A DNA stretch of 64,000 bases from Halobacteriovorax marinus SJ. GTDB lineage: Bacteria > Bdellovibrionota > Bacteriovoracia > Bacteriovoracales > Bacteriovoracaceae. Location: the NCBI RefSeq assembly GCF_000210915.2, contig NC_016620.1:2046001-2110000 (forward strand), written 5' to 3'. Shown here piece by piece: positions 43,973-53,382 of the stretch. Within the stretch, counting starts at the first letter, position 1; the number at the start of each line of letters is the position of its first letter. Both the position numbers and the translations under genes were made by a program. The notes beneath the pieces were generated by a model that was not told where the DNA came from, did no database searches, and saw only the letters and a list, made by a program, of their open reading frames with translations.

Positions 43973-45184
43973 TTATTCAAGGATTAATGTTCTATCAAAT
44001 GGATTTAAGTATTGCTTCTTAAGTTCTAACATCATCTCTCTATCTTCTTGAACTTCAAAGTGAGCAAAGAGAGCACCTTCAGTTATTTTCTGATCTTCAT
44101 AGAATGACTTCATATAACTTGCAGCGATATTCTTAATAAAGTCAGGAAGTGGTAAGAAACTTACACCAAGTCCCGCTAATTGAAGAATCATTCTCTTTCT
44201 TCTTACTTTATGTGGCTCTGACTTGATATAAGCTACTGCTGGCTTAGCGTTAAACATAGAATCATTATTCATTAAGTTAACGATTTGATCTTGTCCATCA
44301 GCTACAACTTCTTGGAAAGCAAAATTAATTCTTTCATCAATTGAAGAGTATCTCATTCTATTGGCCCTTAACTTTGATGTAGCCGCTCTAAAGCTTGTAT
44401 AGAATTTATTTGTTCCGTAAGAATGCCAATTAGCTGCTGCTGCATCAGACTCCCACTTCGCATACCAAGGAATTTGAGACTCATAAATTGAAGAGAAAAT
44501 CTCATCCGCTTCAGCTTTTGTAAAACCTAACTCACCTTCAGGAAATAGCTCTAAGTAGTGAAGTAGCATATTCTGGTGATAGAGTCTTCTCTCTCTTACC
44601 ATTCTTTCAACTTCAACTAGAACGTAGCTGGCAGTGTTAAGGATAGGAATTGAACTCAATCTCTTCTTTGCAAAATTCAAGGCCCAAGTTACAACTTGAT
44701 AAGTCACATGTCTCTTGTAAAAGAATCTACTATTATTTGGCTTAGCTATAATAGATGGATCAATATAAGAAATAGCATCAGATAATTTCTTTTCGTATGC
44801 TGAAATAACATTTTTAAATTCAGGTGAACTGAAAACAGCATCAACATCAATTTGCTCTAGAGCTCTCATTGATCTAACGACGTAGGCAATATTCTCAGAG
44901 TTAGCATCACCCTTCTCCATTGCATCTGGAGCTATTAGCTCTTCAATTTCTAAATCGTAATCACCTTTTTGCTTCATTAAGGCCTGTTCATACTTTAAAT
45001 TTTCTTTAATTTGCTCTAGATAAGGCGCTATAGAAAACGAAATGTTTAGACCTGGTTCTTTAACTGAAACAACTCTTCCTTGATCATCTCTTGTTATTTT
45101 AAATCTCTTCTCAAATGTTGCTGATGCAAAAACTTGAGATGAAAATAATAAGAGAGCTAAAAGACATGAAATCTTTTTCATCAT
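43973..45184 (-). CDS. secreted protein of unknown function
   Basis: A 403-residue protein with a signal peptide (about 1-21, ending VFASA). The mature part is mostly helical, with runs of conserved-looking Tyr/Arg/Lys (VRERRLYHQNMLLHYLELFPEGE; ANRMRYSSIDERINFAFQE). A short hydrophobic stretch lies near residue 355 (GLGVSFLPLPDFI). It has no cysteines in the mature part. I do not recognise it. Confidence 0.6.
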   Translation of the reverse strand: MMKKISCLLALLLFSSQVFASATFEKRFKITRDDQGRVVSVKEPGLNISFSIAPYLEQIKENLKYEQALMKQKGDYDLEIEELIAPDAMEKGDANSENIAYVVRSMRALEQIDVDAVFSSPEFKNVISAYEKKLSDAISYIDPSIIAKPNNSRFFYKRHVTYQVVTWALNFAKKRLSSIPILNTASYVLVEVERMVRERRLYHQNMLLHYLELFPEGELGFTKAEADEIFSSIYESQIPWYAKWESDAAAANWHSYGTNKFYTSFRAATSKLRANRMRYSSIDERINFAFQEVVADGQDQIVNLMNNDSMFNAKPAVAYIKSEPHKVRRKRMILQLAGLGVSFLPLPDFIKNIAASYMKSFYEDQKITEGALFAHFEVQEDREMMLELKKQYLNPFDRTLILE

Positions 45185-45283
45185 TAATCCTCCTGATAAA
45201 ATGAATTTATTCTAGTTTAAGGCCAAGTGCTCTTGGATTCTAGAATTAGATTTCTATGTAAGAAAAGAAAAGATTCTCCGAGT

Positions 45284-45712
45284 TTAAAGATCGACTATAT
45301 AGAGAATAAAAATATAGCGCAAAAATTTTCCAAACCCCATGAATAGACTAAAAGTAAGAATGGAAGATCTCATAAAGCCATAGTACACGGCGAGAGGATC
45401 ACCTATAATAGGAAGCCAACAAAAGAAAGATGGCCAAAGACCAAATCTATCAAGTTTCAACTTATGCGCTTCAATAGACGACTTTTCAATTTTAAAGTAG
45501 CGAGTTAACCAGGACCATTTACCGAGCCTACCTAAAAAGTAGCAGCTCATCCCACCTAGAAAATTTCCCAGTGTCGCCACAAGGATGAAGAGATAAGTTT
45601 CTTGTTCACTTCTATTTTGAAGTAAGAAACCAAGGTGGACTTCTGAACTAATGGGAAGAATAGTTGCAGCTAGAAAACTAGAGAAGAATAGAGATATTAA
45701 CTTAAGGCTAAT
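45284..45712 (-). CDS. YqaA/DedA-family membrane protein with no standard start codon
   Basis: The frame carries a YqaA-like protein: ATILPISSEVHLG, NFLGGMSCYFLGRLG, then CWLPIIGDPLAVYYGFMR and KFLRYIF. The earliest ATG/GTG/TTG is GTG 45580, which would cut off the first membrane helix and the LPISSE motif. The frame is open up to a TGA at 45719-45721. An ATT at 45712 would give 142 residues, the usual length. GAGGA lies 3 bases before the ATT. An ATG at 45722-45720 is out of frame by one. The 5' end overlaps the preceding gene's stop by about 16 bases. Confidence 0.65.
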   Translation of the reverse strand: MSLKLISLFFSSFLAATILPISSEVHLGFLLQNRSEQETYLFILVATLGNFLGGMSCYFLGRLGKWSWLTRYFKIEKSSIEAHKLKLDRFGLWPSFFCWLPIIGDPLAVYYGFMRSSILTFSLFMGFGKFLRYIFILYIVDL

Positions 45713-46446
45713 GAGTCCTCATTTGTGAGCTTCTTTAGAACGCCGTCCCATAGTTTAACTCTTAGCTCTAAAGACTTCTTACCTACTTCGTAGGCCTGAG
45801 CTAATTTCTCTTCATCTCCAGCACATAATTCATCTAGACACTTCTTTGCCAAGATAGAGTGCTCATCGCCATCTAATTCAATATGTCTCTCTATGTAATA
45901 GATTAACTTAGGACAATGAAGTGATTGTTTTTTTAGAAATGAAAGAAGACCATCAAACATATCTGGAATAAGCTTCTCTCTTCCATAGAAGAAGGCCGCA
46001 GCTACTTTATGGGTTTCATCTCCTAGGGCAAGACCAAGGTTGAATGATACGAAATTCTTAATCTCATCAGCTAGTGGAGATAAATCAAAATCAATAAGAA
46101 AAGAGTCTATTTGCTCAGTTGAGCACCCTACTTCGCGCATGGCCTCAAGATAAAGTGTAAAGTGGTCACAGGCCTTACCTTGTAAGTCCACATCACTCTC
46201 TTCTCCTAGGACAATTTCATTGATCATTCTAACTATTTCTTTTGAATAGGGAGATGGACGCCAAGGAAGCTCTACGCAAGTAATTTCTCTTTGGAGAGAC
46301 TTAAGTAAAGACATGAAGTCCCAAACAGCAAAGACATGAAAGCTCATAAATATTCTAAGAGCATCTAAATCATTGATTTCTTGATAAACACGATGTGTCT
46401 CAAGACTTTTATGAAGTGAGTCAATTTCTTCTAGCAGTTTATCCAT
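45697..46446 (-). CDS. DUF3050 family protein (heme-oxygenase-like fold)
   Basis: Start chosen at ATG 46446; a TTG 15 bases earlier is possible, and neither has a clear ribosome site. The 249-residue protein follows DUF3050 closely: HRVYQEINDLDALRIFMSFH, AVWDFMSLLKSLQREITC, INEIVLGEESD, and the late helices GREKLIPDMF and YYIERHIELDGDEHS. The conserved Glu/His spread in the last helices could bind a metal or heme. The function is unknown. It is followed directly by the YqaA-like gene. Confidence 0.75.
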   Translation of the reverse strand: MDKLLEEIDSLHKSLETHRVYQEINDLDALRIFMSFHVFAVWDFMSLLKSLQREITCVELPWRPSPYSKEIVRMINEIVLGEESDVDLQGKACDHFTLYLEAMREVGCSTEQIDSFLIDFDLSPLADEIKNFVSFNLGLALGDETHKVAAAFFYGREKLIPDMFDGLLSFLKKQSLHCPKLIYYIERHIELDGDEHSILAKKCLDELCAGDEEKLAQAYEVGKKSLELRVKLWDGVLKKLTNEDSLALS

Positions 46447-46489
46447 GAGTCTAGATATCAAAAAAATCAGATTAGGTATATGGAAAAGC

Positions 46490-48400
46490 TTAGTCGTCCT
46501 TTAACTTTCTAGAAAAACCAATCGATGAATTATCTTTAGGGCGGGCCTCTTCATCTCTATCGTTATTTATTTCTTCTAGAGTTTCTTCAACAGACTTCTC
46601 TTCCTTGGACTTCTTCTCTTCTAAAATTGAATTATTGAGATTCTTAAACTCTTGCAGCTCTTTATCTCTCTTTTCGTTTAGATCGGCGAAGAAAGTATCA
46701 TTCACATATTTTCTAATTCCTTTTTTATCAATCTCATCAACAGAGTGAATAAAGGCCTTATAGATAAAATCTTGTCCGTCTTTTTGAAAATAATTTCCAT
46801 CAGTAGGAACAATTGTTACTGAACACTTAAGGGGCACATCAAAGCGATAAGTTGAAGGAGATAATTGTCTTTCAGATTTAAAAGTAATTTCTGTTTCAGA
46901 AATTGTTAATACCTCTATATCATGAGTAAGAGAGAGAAAGCTCATGTCATCATTCTTATTCACATAGTAGCGCTTCTCTTCAAAATCAGCTTTAGTAATA
47001 CGTCCATACTTCTTAGGATCTTTCTTTCTAAGGGATGCAATTTTGGCCTCAACCTTAGCGTTATACTTATCTACTTGTTTACGCTCAAAGATCTCGGCCA
47101 TTTTTAAAATATAGTCGAGATCCATTTTACCTTTATGACTTATAATAAGTGGATACTCGTAGGTATCTTGTAGAGACTTTGAAGTAAAATTCAAACAATT
47201 AAAAACAATAATAAAAGGAGTGTAATTCTCAGTGTCCTTTACTCTCTTAACAAGTCTTCCCAAGTGATTGAGAGAATTTGTCTCTCGCTCTTTAAGCTCT
47301 TCTTCTAGTGCTTCTTTTTCAACGAGAGTGAGGTTTGGATTATTAAACTTATCAAGAAAAGTTTTAGAAATAAGATTCATTCCAATGAGGTGAGGAAATA
47401 CTTTTCTTAAGCTCTCTACATCTTCGGTTAAAACCGTTTGCAATCTAATTGTATATGGGAATTGATCTAGAGAGGTCTTCACACTATCTAAGAAATTCAT
47501 CTCTCCATCAAAAATAAGAATTTTAGTTTTCTTAGGGTTAGAAAAAGTTATTTTATCATTAACCCACGCTAGATGCTTCTTCTTGCACACTCTTACTTCA
47601 TTCGCGTGCTCTTCTTGTTTAATCTTAAGATTATTTTGAAGCTCTGTTAAACGATTCTCTTTTGCCTTTGGATCTTCTAAAGCGTTAGCCGTCTCAAGGT
47701 CGGCTTCCGATATGGATGGCTCGCTTACAAATTGAATACCAAGTTCATAAGAGTAATCAAAATCATAATAGAGATCACTATCACTCACACTATTAACAAT
47801 GAACTGCTTAGAGGGAATAGTCTCTTTAGGAAATGATGTAGACAATTCTAAAACATCACCTTTAGATTGATGAAAGTTCCCCTCTGCACGAATATACTCA
47901 GGGGTAATATAACCAACTCTGAAGTCATTAATCAATGAAGCAGATACAGGTGCTTTAAACTTCCCTTTTGCAAAGGTTGGTTTTGCAACTTGCTTTTCAA
48001 ATGCTACGTACATCGGGTGATAGACAACATCATGAATTTCTCCACACTTTACGTGGGTAAAATCAACTCCTGAAGCCGAACATTCTCTCAAATACTTCTT
48101 AGACTCTACTAACCCAACAATGGGAACATGATCTAAAGTAGACAAACGCTTGAGTTGTCTAGAGAGCTTTAAGAAGGACTTAGTATTTACTGAGAAATCT
48201 ATATAGATAATTTTAGGATTAAGCTTAAGAATATCTACCAGAAGTGAAAGATAAGAGGACTCATCTTCTGTAAAGCTAATGACAAAGGAAAAGTTCAAAG
48301 ATTCATATCTCTGCTTAAATCTCTGCTCTAAAGACTGGAAATATCCTTTATCATTTCCGCAATAGACAATAATATTTGAACTTTTATTTATTTCCGCCAT
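46490..48400 (-). CDS. large cytoplasmic protein with degenerate receiver-like domains
   Basis: A 636-residue protein without signal peptide or membrane helix. The first 130 residues look like a receiver domain without phosphorylation residues (IIVYCGNDKGYF, then IIYIDFSVNTKSF and VPIVGLVESKKYL). A second such pattern lies in the middle (KTKILIFDGEMNFLDSVK). A middle part with RVGYITPEYIRAEG and a late part with TYRFDVPLKCSVTIV could be PilZ-like beta domains. The C-terminus is highly charged. The motility/signalling theme is inferred. Confidence 0.5.
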   Translation of the reverse strand: MAEINKSSNIIVYCGNDKGYFQSLEQRFKQRYESLNFSFVISFTEDESSYLSLLVDILKLNPKIIYIDFSVNTKSFLKLSRQLKRLSTLDHVPIVGLVESKKYLRECSASGVDFTHVKCGEIHDVVYHPMYVAFEKQVAKPTFAKGKFKAPVSASLINDFRVGYITPEYIRAEGNFHQSKGDVLELSTSFPKETIPSKQFIVNSVSDSDLYYDFDYSYELGIQFVSEPSISEADLETANALEDPKAKENRLTELQNNLKIKQEEHANEVRVCKKKHLAWVNDKITFSNPKKTKILIFDGEMNFLDSVKTSLDQFPYTIRLQTVLTEDVESLRKVFPHLIGMNLISKTFLDKFNNPNLTLVEKEALEEELKERETNSLNHLGRLVKRVKDTENYTPFIIVFNCLNFTSKSLQDTYEYPLIISHKGKMDLDYILKMAEIFERKQVDKYNAKVEAKIASLRKKDPKKYGRITKADFEEKRYYVNKNDDMSFLSLTHDIEVLTISETEITFKSERQLSPSTYRFDVPLKCSVTIVPTDGNYFQKDGQDFIYKAFIHSVDEIDKKGIRKYVNDTFFADLNEKRDKELQEFKNLNNSILEEKKSKEEKSVEETLEEINNDRDEEARPKDNSSIGFSRKLKDD

Positions 48401-48508
48401 CTTACCTCTTCAATAAAATTATACGAGGTAAAGCAATTCTGTACAAGAATAATGCCTTTAACAAAATATACTTTGTGTTTTCAACGAATTACAGACCTAA
48501 AGAAAACC

Positions 48509-48931
48509 TTAAATTTCAAAGTCATCATAGGTCTGACCAAAATGTTCGTCAAAGTCCTTAGTAAAGTACTTGCGAACGAAGTATTGACCTGAGCGAATGG
48601 TAGAAATGAAATTGTAATCTTCCAGACTTCTAAGCGATTGGTAGATATCTTCTAAATTAATACCTAAATGCTTTGCCATTTCTGTGTGACTCATTAATTG
48701 AGAAATACCATGCTCTTTATAAAGGTTTGGTCTACACCAAACTCTTCTATATAAGTACATGAGAACCATAATCTCAACTCTAGTTAATTTGAAATGAGTA
48801 AGTATTTGATCAAAGAAAATATCAGGGATCTTTGAAATTGTAGGATTGGCATTGTGAGAGTCACTAAGCTTAGCACTCTCATCGGCGCTCTTAGATCTGT
48901 GATCAGCTAATATAGAATGTAAATCAACCAT
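48509..48931 (-). CDS. putative winged-helix DNA-binding protein
   Basis: A 140-residue protein. From about residue 48 the pattern LTRVEIMVLMYLYRRVW, then SHTEMAKHLGINLEDIYQSLRSLEDYNFI, is a winged helix with a clear recognition helix. The first 40 residues are polar and flexible. The targets are unknown. It may form a unit with the large protein downstream (108 bases away). Confidence 0.6.
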   Translation of the reverse strand: MVDLHSILADHRSKSADESAKLSDSHNANPTISKIPDIFFDQILTHFKLTRVEIMVLMYLYRRVWCRPNLYKEHGISQLMSHTEMAKHLGINLEDIYQSLRSLEDYNFISTIRSGQYFVRKYFTKDFDEHFGQTYDDFEI

Positions 48932-49003
48932 AGATATATCCTCTATTAAACCATACCTATAGTTATTGTCACATAGATTTAAATTTGAGGCTACACTATT
49001 TAT

Positions 49004-49540
49004 TTAGGCAATAATTTCCCGTCCCATGAGTAGAAGTTCATGTTTTTTAAAGGGCCTAGAGACTTCGTGTTCAAATCCCAAGGCCCTATAGAAACCAAGA
49101 TTATTCGCATCTGTAGAAGTAATTAAGTGTACACCATCTACTCCAGAGTTATTTAACTCGCTTAAGTAGTGCTCCACTAGTTTTCTACCAATGCCTTTAC
49201 CTTGATGGTTGGGGCTACAATTAATGTGAAAGTGTGCAGGGAACCTTTCAAAACAATCTTCAAATGTTTCAGGTCCAGGAATGATAAACTTCGACAAGGC
49301 CTCTTTAGAGTTCAAATGACCAGAGAGATAGCCAGCGACTCTCTTATCTATTAAACAAAGAAAGAATTCTCTTGAGCTATACTCTAAATAGTCACCACAC
49401 CACTTTTGAAAGAAAGACTCTCTATGATCACTATCTTTAAATGTCTTTATTGAACTGCAAGCGAAGAAGATCTCTTTTATTTGATTTAAATACTCTTTTT
49501 GAATGTCATTGCTTAAGCTTGCGTATGAGACAATTTCCAT
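49004..49540 (-). CDS. GNAT-family acetyltransferase
   Basis: A 178-residue protein with a complete GNAT core. HFHINCSPNHQGKGIGRKLVEHYL contains the acetyl-CoA loop QGKGIG, followed by GVHLITSTDANNLGFYRALGFE, the N-x-x-G-F-Y-x-x-x-G-F motif. The substrate is unknown. It lies next to the CCA-adding enzyme gene (23 bases) on the same strand. Confidence 0.9.
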   Translation of the reverse strand: MEIVSYASLSNDIQKEYLNQIKEIFFACSSIKTFKDSDHRESFFQKWCGDYLEYSSREFFLCLIDKRVAGYLSGHLNSKEALSKFIIPGPETFEDCFERFPAHFHINCSPNHQGKGIGRKLVEHYLSELNNSGVDGVHLITSTDANNLGFYRALGFEHEVSRPFKKHELLLMGREIIA

Positions 49541-49563
49541 ATTCTAATCTTAGCAAGAAAAAA

Positions 49564-50754
49564 CTATTTTTTAAGGAGATGACAATAAATTCCTAGCATT
49601 GAAATTTCACTTCTTTTTATTGTAGGTAAGATTTCTCTGTAAAGGTCACTCTCCACAAAATCTTCAAAGAGAAAAGTCTTTAGTGAAGAACTTAGGTAGA
49701 ACTCAATTAGCTCTGGTGAAATTCGGTTCACTCCCTTCTTAAGCCTTGCTAGTTTTAAAAATAAAGATCTAGCGCAAAACTGATCAAAGCTATCGTTTGC
49801 TATATCTTTTTCAAGTTTCGAAAGTTCGACGAGGTAGAATTCTCTTAGATTTAAAATATCATTTACTGTGGTTTTCTTAATATTAAAATTTGTAGCAAGC
49901 TGTTGTACTTCTTGGTCTGCTATTTCTCTTTGAGTTGAAAAATAAAGGACAAGATCAACTAGATGATAGCATTCTTTAAAAGCTTTAAAGTTAAACTTAC
50001 TAAACTCCTCTGCCCAACTCGGTAATTTAAGAGCGAATTTTCTTCTAGAGAAATCCATTTCATAAGCAAGATTCTCTAAACCAATCTTTCTTCCCTCTTG
50101 AACAAAGTAATGAAGAGATAATTTATTCAAGTTAAAGTAAACCAAGTCATCTTTTATTCTTCTGCTTAAAGTAAGATTATGAGCAACTTTAAATCTCAAT
50201 GTTCTAAGAAGCCTTACTGGATCTTTAAAGAAATCATCTGTAATAAAATCTAATTCTCTCTTTTGCGCGGCCTCTACTCCACCATATGGATCGATGAGAG
50301 AGAACTCCTCAGTAAACTCGACTCCAATTGCATTTAGAGTAAAGTCCCTTCGAGCAAAAGATTCTTCGTAAGTGAAGTTACTAGAGAATTCTGCACGAAA
50401 GTCAGAGTGCCCATAATCACCTATATTAGGTTCATAGACTTCTTTTCGAGGACTTGAGATTTCAAACTCAATTCCTTTAAATGTCACACGGTATATATTA
50501 AATTTTAAACTCTCTACCGCTACACCAAGTGGTTTCATCTCTTTAAAGAGATCTTTTAAAATACTTGGCCAAATTGCATCATCGACAAATTTCTGAGATC
50601 TGATTTCAAAATCTAAGTCATCAGAAAGTTTTGAATAGAGTATAAAATCTCTAACGGCACCGCCAATTAAAGTTAATTTAAATCCGCGATCATTTAATAA
50701 TTTATTAAATTCTAATACTGGAGCAGGCAATGCATTTTTTAATTCAACTAGCAT
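49564..50754 (-). CDS. cca: CCA tRNA nucleotidyltransferase / poly(A) polymerase family
   Basis: Adds or repairs the 3' CCA of tRNA. Head domain motifs are LIGGAVRDF (residues 29-37), DDLDFEI with catalytic acids, and RRDFTLNAI. The neck motif DPYGG...FFKDPVRLLRTLRF is present. The 396-residue C-terminal half is divergent. A poly(A)-polymerase role cannot be ruled out from sequence, but CCA addition is the default in a genome with one such gene. Confidence 0.88.
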   Translation of the reverse strand: MLVELKNALPAPVLEFNKLLNDRGFKLTLIGGAVRDFILYSKLSDDLDFEIRSQKFVDDAIWPSILKDLFKEMKPLGVAVESLKFNIYRVTFKGIEFEISSPRKEVYEPNIGDYGHSDFRAEFSSNFTYEESFARRDFTLNAIGVEFTEEFSLIDPYGGVEAAQKRELDFITDDFFKDPVRLLRTLRFKVAHNLTLSRRIKDDLVYFNLNKLSLHYFVQEGRKIGLENLAYEMDFSRRKFALKLPSWAEEFSKFNFKAFKECYHLVDLVLYFSTQREIADQEVQQLATNFNIKKTTVNDILNLREFYLVELSKLEKDIANDSFDQFCARSLFLKLARLKKGVNRISPELIEFYLSSSLKTFLFEDFVESDLYREILPTIKRSEISMLGIYCHLLKK

Positions 50755-50767
50755 TGGAGTTCACAAC

Positions 50768-51670
50768 TTAGTTTAGAGGGTTCTCGCTATTTGTTAACAT
50801 AGCAAGAGTCGACTGAATTCTAAGTAGCTCCTCACTTCCCTTATGATAGACAATATAAAACTTACCATTAGAGACTTCGAACTTCTCACCAAGCGTGTTT
50901 AATTTATCTTTAAAGAATGAACGATTTAGAACATGCTTTGGAACAACTGCAAGTCCCATCCCCTGCTGAACAGCTTGGAGCATATTCCCATGTGAATTTA
51001 TGATATAGCGTACGTTGAACTTCTTCGGGAACTTCCCAAAGATATCTTTACACCACTTTTGTAGTAGGTGATCTTCTTGTTCAAAAAGAATAGTAGGAAG
51101 TGTCGAGATATCTTCCAAAGTAATATTTTCTGGATCAATATCAAAGTCACAATCTTTTGGATAAACCACTGTTGACATCTCTTCACTTAATAACGTCTTC
51201 TCACCTACTGATGGAAGAGATTCTTCAGGAAGAATTAGGAAGTCTAATTGATAACTTTCAAAGGCCCTTACTAAGTCTTCTTGAAAGCCTAGAGTAATCT
51301 GCACAGTCAAATCATCCCACTTCTTTGCATACTCTAACATCTCGTGAGCGAGCCAAGACTTACCAACACCTGTTAGTGTTCCAATTCTCACTTTACCAGA
51401 CATACTTTCTTTATCGTTTTGAATTTCCTCTAATGTGTCCCCAAGATTTCCAAGAAAACTAGAGGCCAAAGAAAAGAGTTTCTCACCCTCAGGAGTTAGA
51501 ACAACTTTCTTTCCAGATCTTTTAAAGAGCTTAACTTCTATTTTATTCTCTAAATTTTTGATACTTTGTGAAATTGCAGATTGAGTAACATTTAAATCTT
51601 CCGCCGCTTTTGAGAAACTCTTAGCTCTTGCCACAGCAACTAATGTTTGCAATTGAGATGTCTCAATCAT
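50768..51670 (-). CDS. LysR-family transcriptional regulator
   Basis: A 300-residue regulator. The N-terminal winged helix is the standard LysR one: LQTLVAVARAKSFSKAAEDL, then VTQSAISQSIKNLE and LFKRSGKKVVLTPEG. Residues 90-290 are the periplasmic-binding-like effector domain (IGTLTGVGKSWLA, QGMGLAVVPKHVL). The effector and targets are unknown. It lies 13 bases upstream of cca on the same strand. Confidence 0.95.
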   Translation of the reverse strand: MIETSQLQTLVAVARAKSFSKAAEDLNVTQSAISQSIKNLENKIEVKLFKRSGKKVVLTPEGEKLFSLASSFLGNLGDTLEEIQNDKESMSGKVRIGTLTGVGKSWLAHEMLEYAKKWDDLTVQITLGFQEDLVRAFESYQLDFLILPEESLPSVGEKTLLSEEMSTVVYPKDCDFDIDPENITLEDISTLPTILFEQEDHLLQKWCKDIFGKFPKKFNVRYIINSHGNMLQAVQQGMGLAVVPKHVLNRSFFKDKLNTLGEKFEVSNGKFYIVYHKGSEELLRIQSTLAMLTNSENPLN

Positions 51671-51750
51671 AGTAATTCCTTTATCATAGGTTAGAAAAGA
51701 TTAGGTATAACTTATATCAACAATTAGTTCAAGAGAAATTCTTTAATATG

Positions 51751-51779
51751 AAAAAAAAACGGCCCAAAGAACTGGGCCG
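51751..51779 (-). terminator. terminator of trypsin-like protease gene 1
   Basis: CGGCCCA (51760-51766) and TGGGCCG (51773-51779) with a 6-base loop. The A-run at 51751-51759 gives the U tract on the minus strand. Confidence 0.9.
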
Positions 51780-51788
51780 CTAGATTAT

Positions 51789-52658
51789 TTACAATTTACC
51801 TTTTTCGAATAATTCCTGCAACGCTTTTAAGCGAGTAATTTTATAGACAATCTCATTGTGTCCTTGACCAAAATTACTACCTACACAATAGCCTGAGGTA
51901 TCAAAGTCCTGGGCACCTTGAACTAGAATTCCTTCTACTTCACCTGTTTTTTCATTAAAGACTGGTGAGCCAGAATTTCCACCGTATGTATCTAAGTTGG
52001 TCTTAAATGTTTTTCCAAACGATCCCTTAACTGTCGCATTATCTGCAACCTTAAGTGGTAGCCCCATTGGATGACCAATGACAAAGACATCTGCTCCATT
52101 CTTTACTTTACCTTTTGTTCTAAACTTAAGTGGAGCGCGACCCTTTACTTTTCTATCCAATTTAATGATAGCGTAATCAGTTGTTCCAATAATAGGAAGA
52201 CTCACTTCATCTCTAGCGATGATTTCTTTACAGCCGTATACATCCTGATCCTTAATTAATTCATCATCTACAGTGAAATTAAATACCCACTTATTATAAG
52301 TACAGTCGCTAACCTCTCGCACACAATGACCGGCGGTAACAAGAGTATCTTCTCCAACGAGGAAACCAGTACAGCTCATAAGTGTTGGTTGATTTACAAA
52401 TCTCTCACCTGGACACGCATTTATACGCTCACCAAGAGATAGACTAGAGTATGTTGAATATCCATTATATCTTGAAGGAGATAGGTCGTAGAAATTAACC
52501 ATACCAGCGACAGATTGAGAAAGCTTATGAACAGCTCTACTTGAGTGCTCTTTAATCTCTTTTCTATCATCTTTTCCATAAATGACCTTAGGTGTACTGA
52601 TGGCCATTGCATTGCTGGCCATAAGTAATACGCAGAGGGCCTTAGTCACTACTTTCAT
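51789..52658 (-). CDS. secreted trypsin-like serine protease 1
   Basis: A 289-residue precursor with a signal peptide (about 1-19) and a short propeptide. The S1-type triad is His111 (VTAGHC), Asp161 (DYAIIKL) and Ser229 (GGNSGSPVF). Six cysteines suit extracellular disulfides. It is related to the V8/glutamyl-endopeptidase group by the IGHPMGLPLK and GILVQG context. It is a paralogue of the protease at 55925, and the pair flanks two other secreted-protein genes. Confidence 0.93.
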   Translation of the reverse strand: MKVVTKALCVLLMASNAMAISTPKVIYGKDDRKEIKEHSSRAVHKLSQSVAGMVNFYDLSPSRYNGYSTYSSLSLGERINACPGERFVNQPTLMSCTGFLVGEDTLVTAGHCVREVSDCTYNKWVFNFTVDDELIKDQDVYGCKEIIARDEVSLPIIGTTDYAIIKLDRKVKGRAPLKFRTKGKVKNGADVFVIGHPMGLPLKVADNATVKGSFGKTFKTNLDTYGGNSGSPVFNEKTGEVEGILVQGAQDFDTSGYCVGSNFGQGHNEIVYKITRLKALQELFEKGKL

Positions 52659-52762
52659 ATAAACCTCATTTTAAGTGTCTCAACACGGTGCAACATACCA
52701 CTAAAAACGAGGATTCTGTGAAACTTAGTAAAAATTACTCTTAGCTAAGTATCTATAATTAC

Positions 52763-53374
52763 TTACTCTAAATTATATTTTGTCCCAAAGAAGAGAAAAC
52801 TCCCTCCCCTTGAGCTCGTAACTCCTCTACCACTTTGATCTTTAAAGCTAGCATTAATAAAACCTTTATTACTAGCACTAAGCTTAACCAATCTAACTTT
52901 GATGGCCTCACTATCTCCCTTAAGCGGTCGATCAGAGAAATCTATGGTGATTGAATCATCACGAAACTCAGAACTAGAATACATACAACTAAATCCAATT
53001 TGTCCCGACAAAGGATTTTGATGGGCCACTGTTTTCTTACATGAGCGGTAGCGCTCTTTAAATTTAATTGTAACTTTATCAGGAGAATCTTTTGTTCTAA
53101 TAATAGTAAACTCTCCATCGTCTTTCCCTTTTAAAAAGAGAGTTCTATCCATTTTAACTTCTTCTCTATCAAGTTTAACGGCTTTAGAAAGTTCCACCTC
53201 AGAAATACAATCATGGCAATCGTAATTAATACTTGAATTAGGACCACTCTTAGCTTCCTTTAGGATATCAACTTTTTGAACAGTCTCTTTAAGTGATTCG
53301 TAATTCTCTTCATCTTTGCCCGCATAGCTTAAGCTCTGACAAAGGAGAAAGAATAGGATTAACTTAACTTTCAT
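52763..53374 (-). CDS. secreted protein of unknown function in protease cluster
   Basis: A 203-residue protein with a signal peptide (about 1-18). Cys residues occur as a pair (DCHDC) and later (SCKK, FSCM), which suggests disulfide bonding. The middle is strand-rich (EFTIIRTKDSPDKVTIKF). No domain was recognised. It starts 8 bases behind the large gene at 53383, so the two form one unit. Confidence 0.6.
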   Translation of the reverse strand: MKVKLILFFLLCQSLSYAGKDEENYESLKETVQKVDILKEAKSGPNSSINYDCHDCISEVELSKAVKLDREEVKMDRTLFLKGKDDGEFTIIRTKDSPDKVTIKFKERYRSCKKTVAHQNPLSGQIGFSCMYSSSEFRDDSITIDFSDRPLKGDSEAIKVRLVKLSASNKGFINASFKDQSGRGVTSSRGGSFLFFGTKYNLE

Positions 53375-53382
53375 AATATCTC

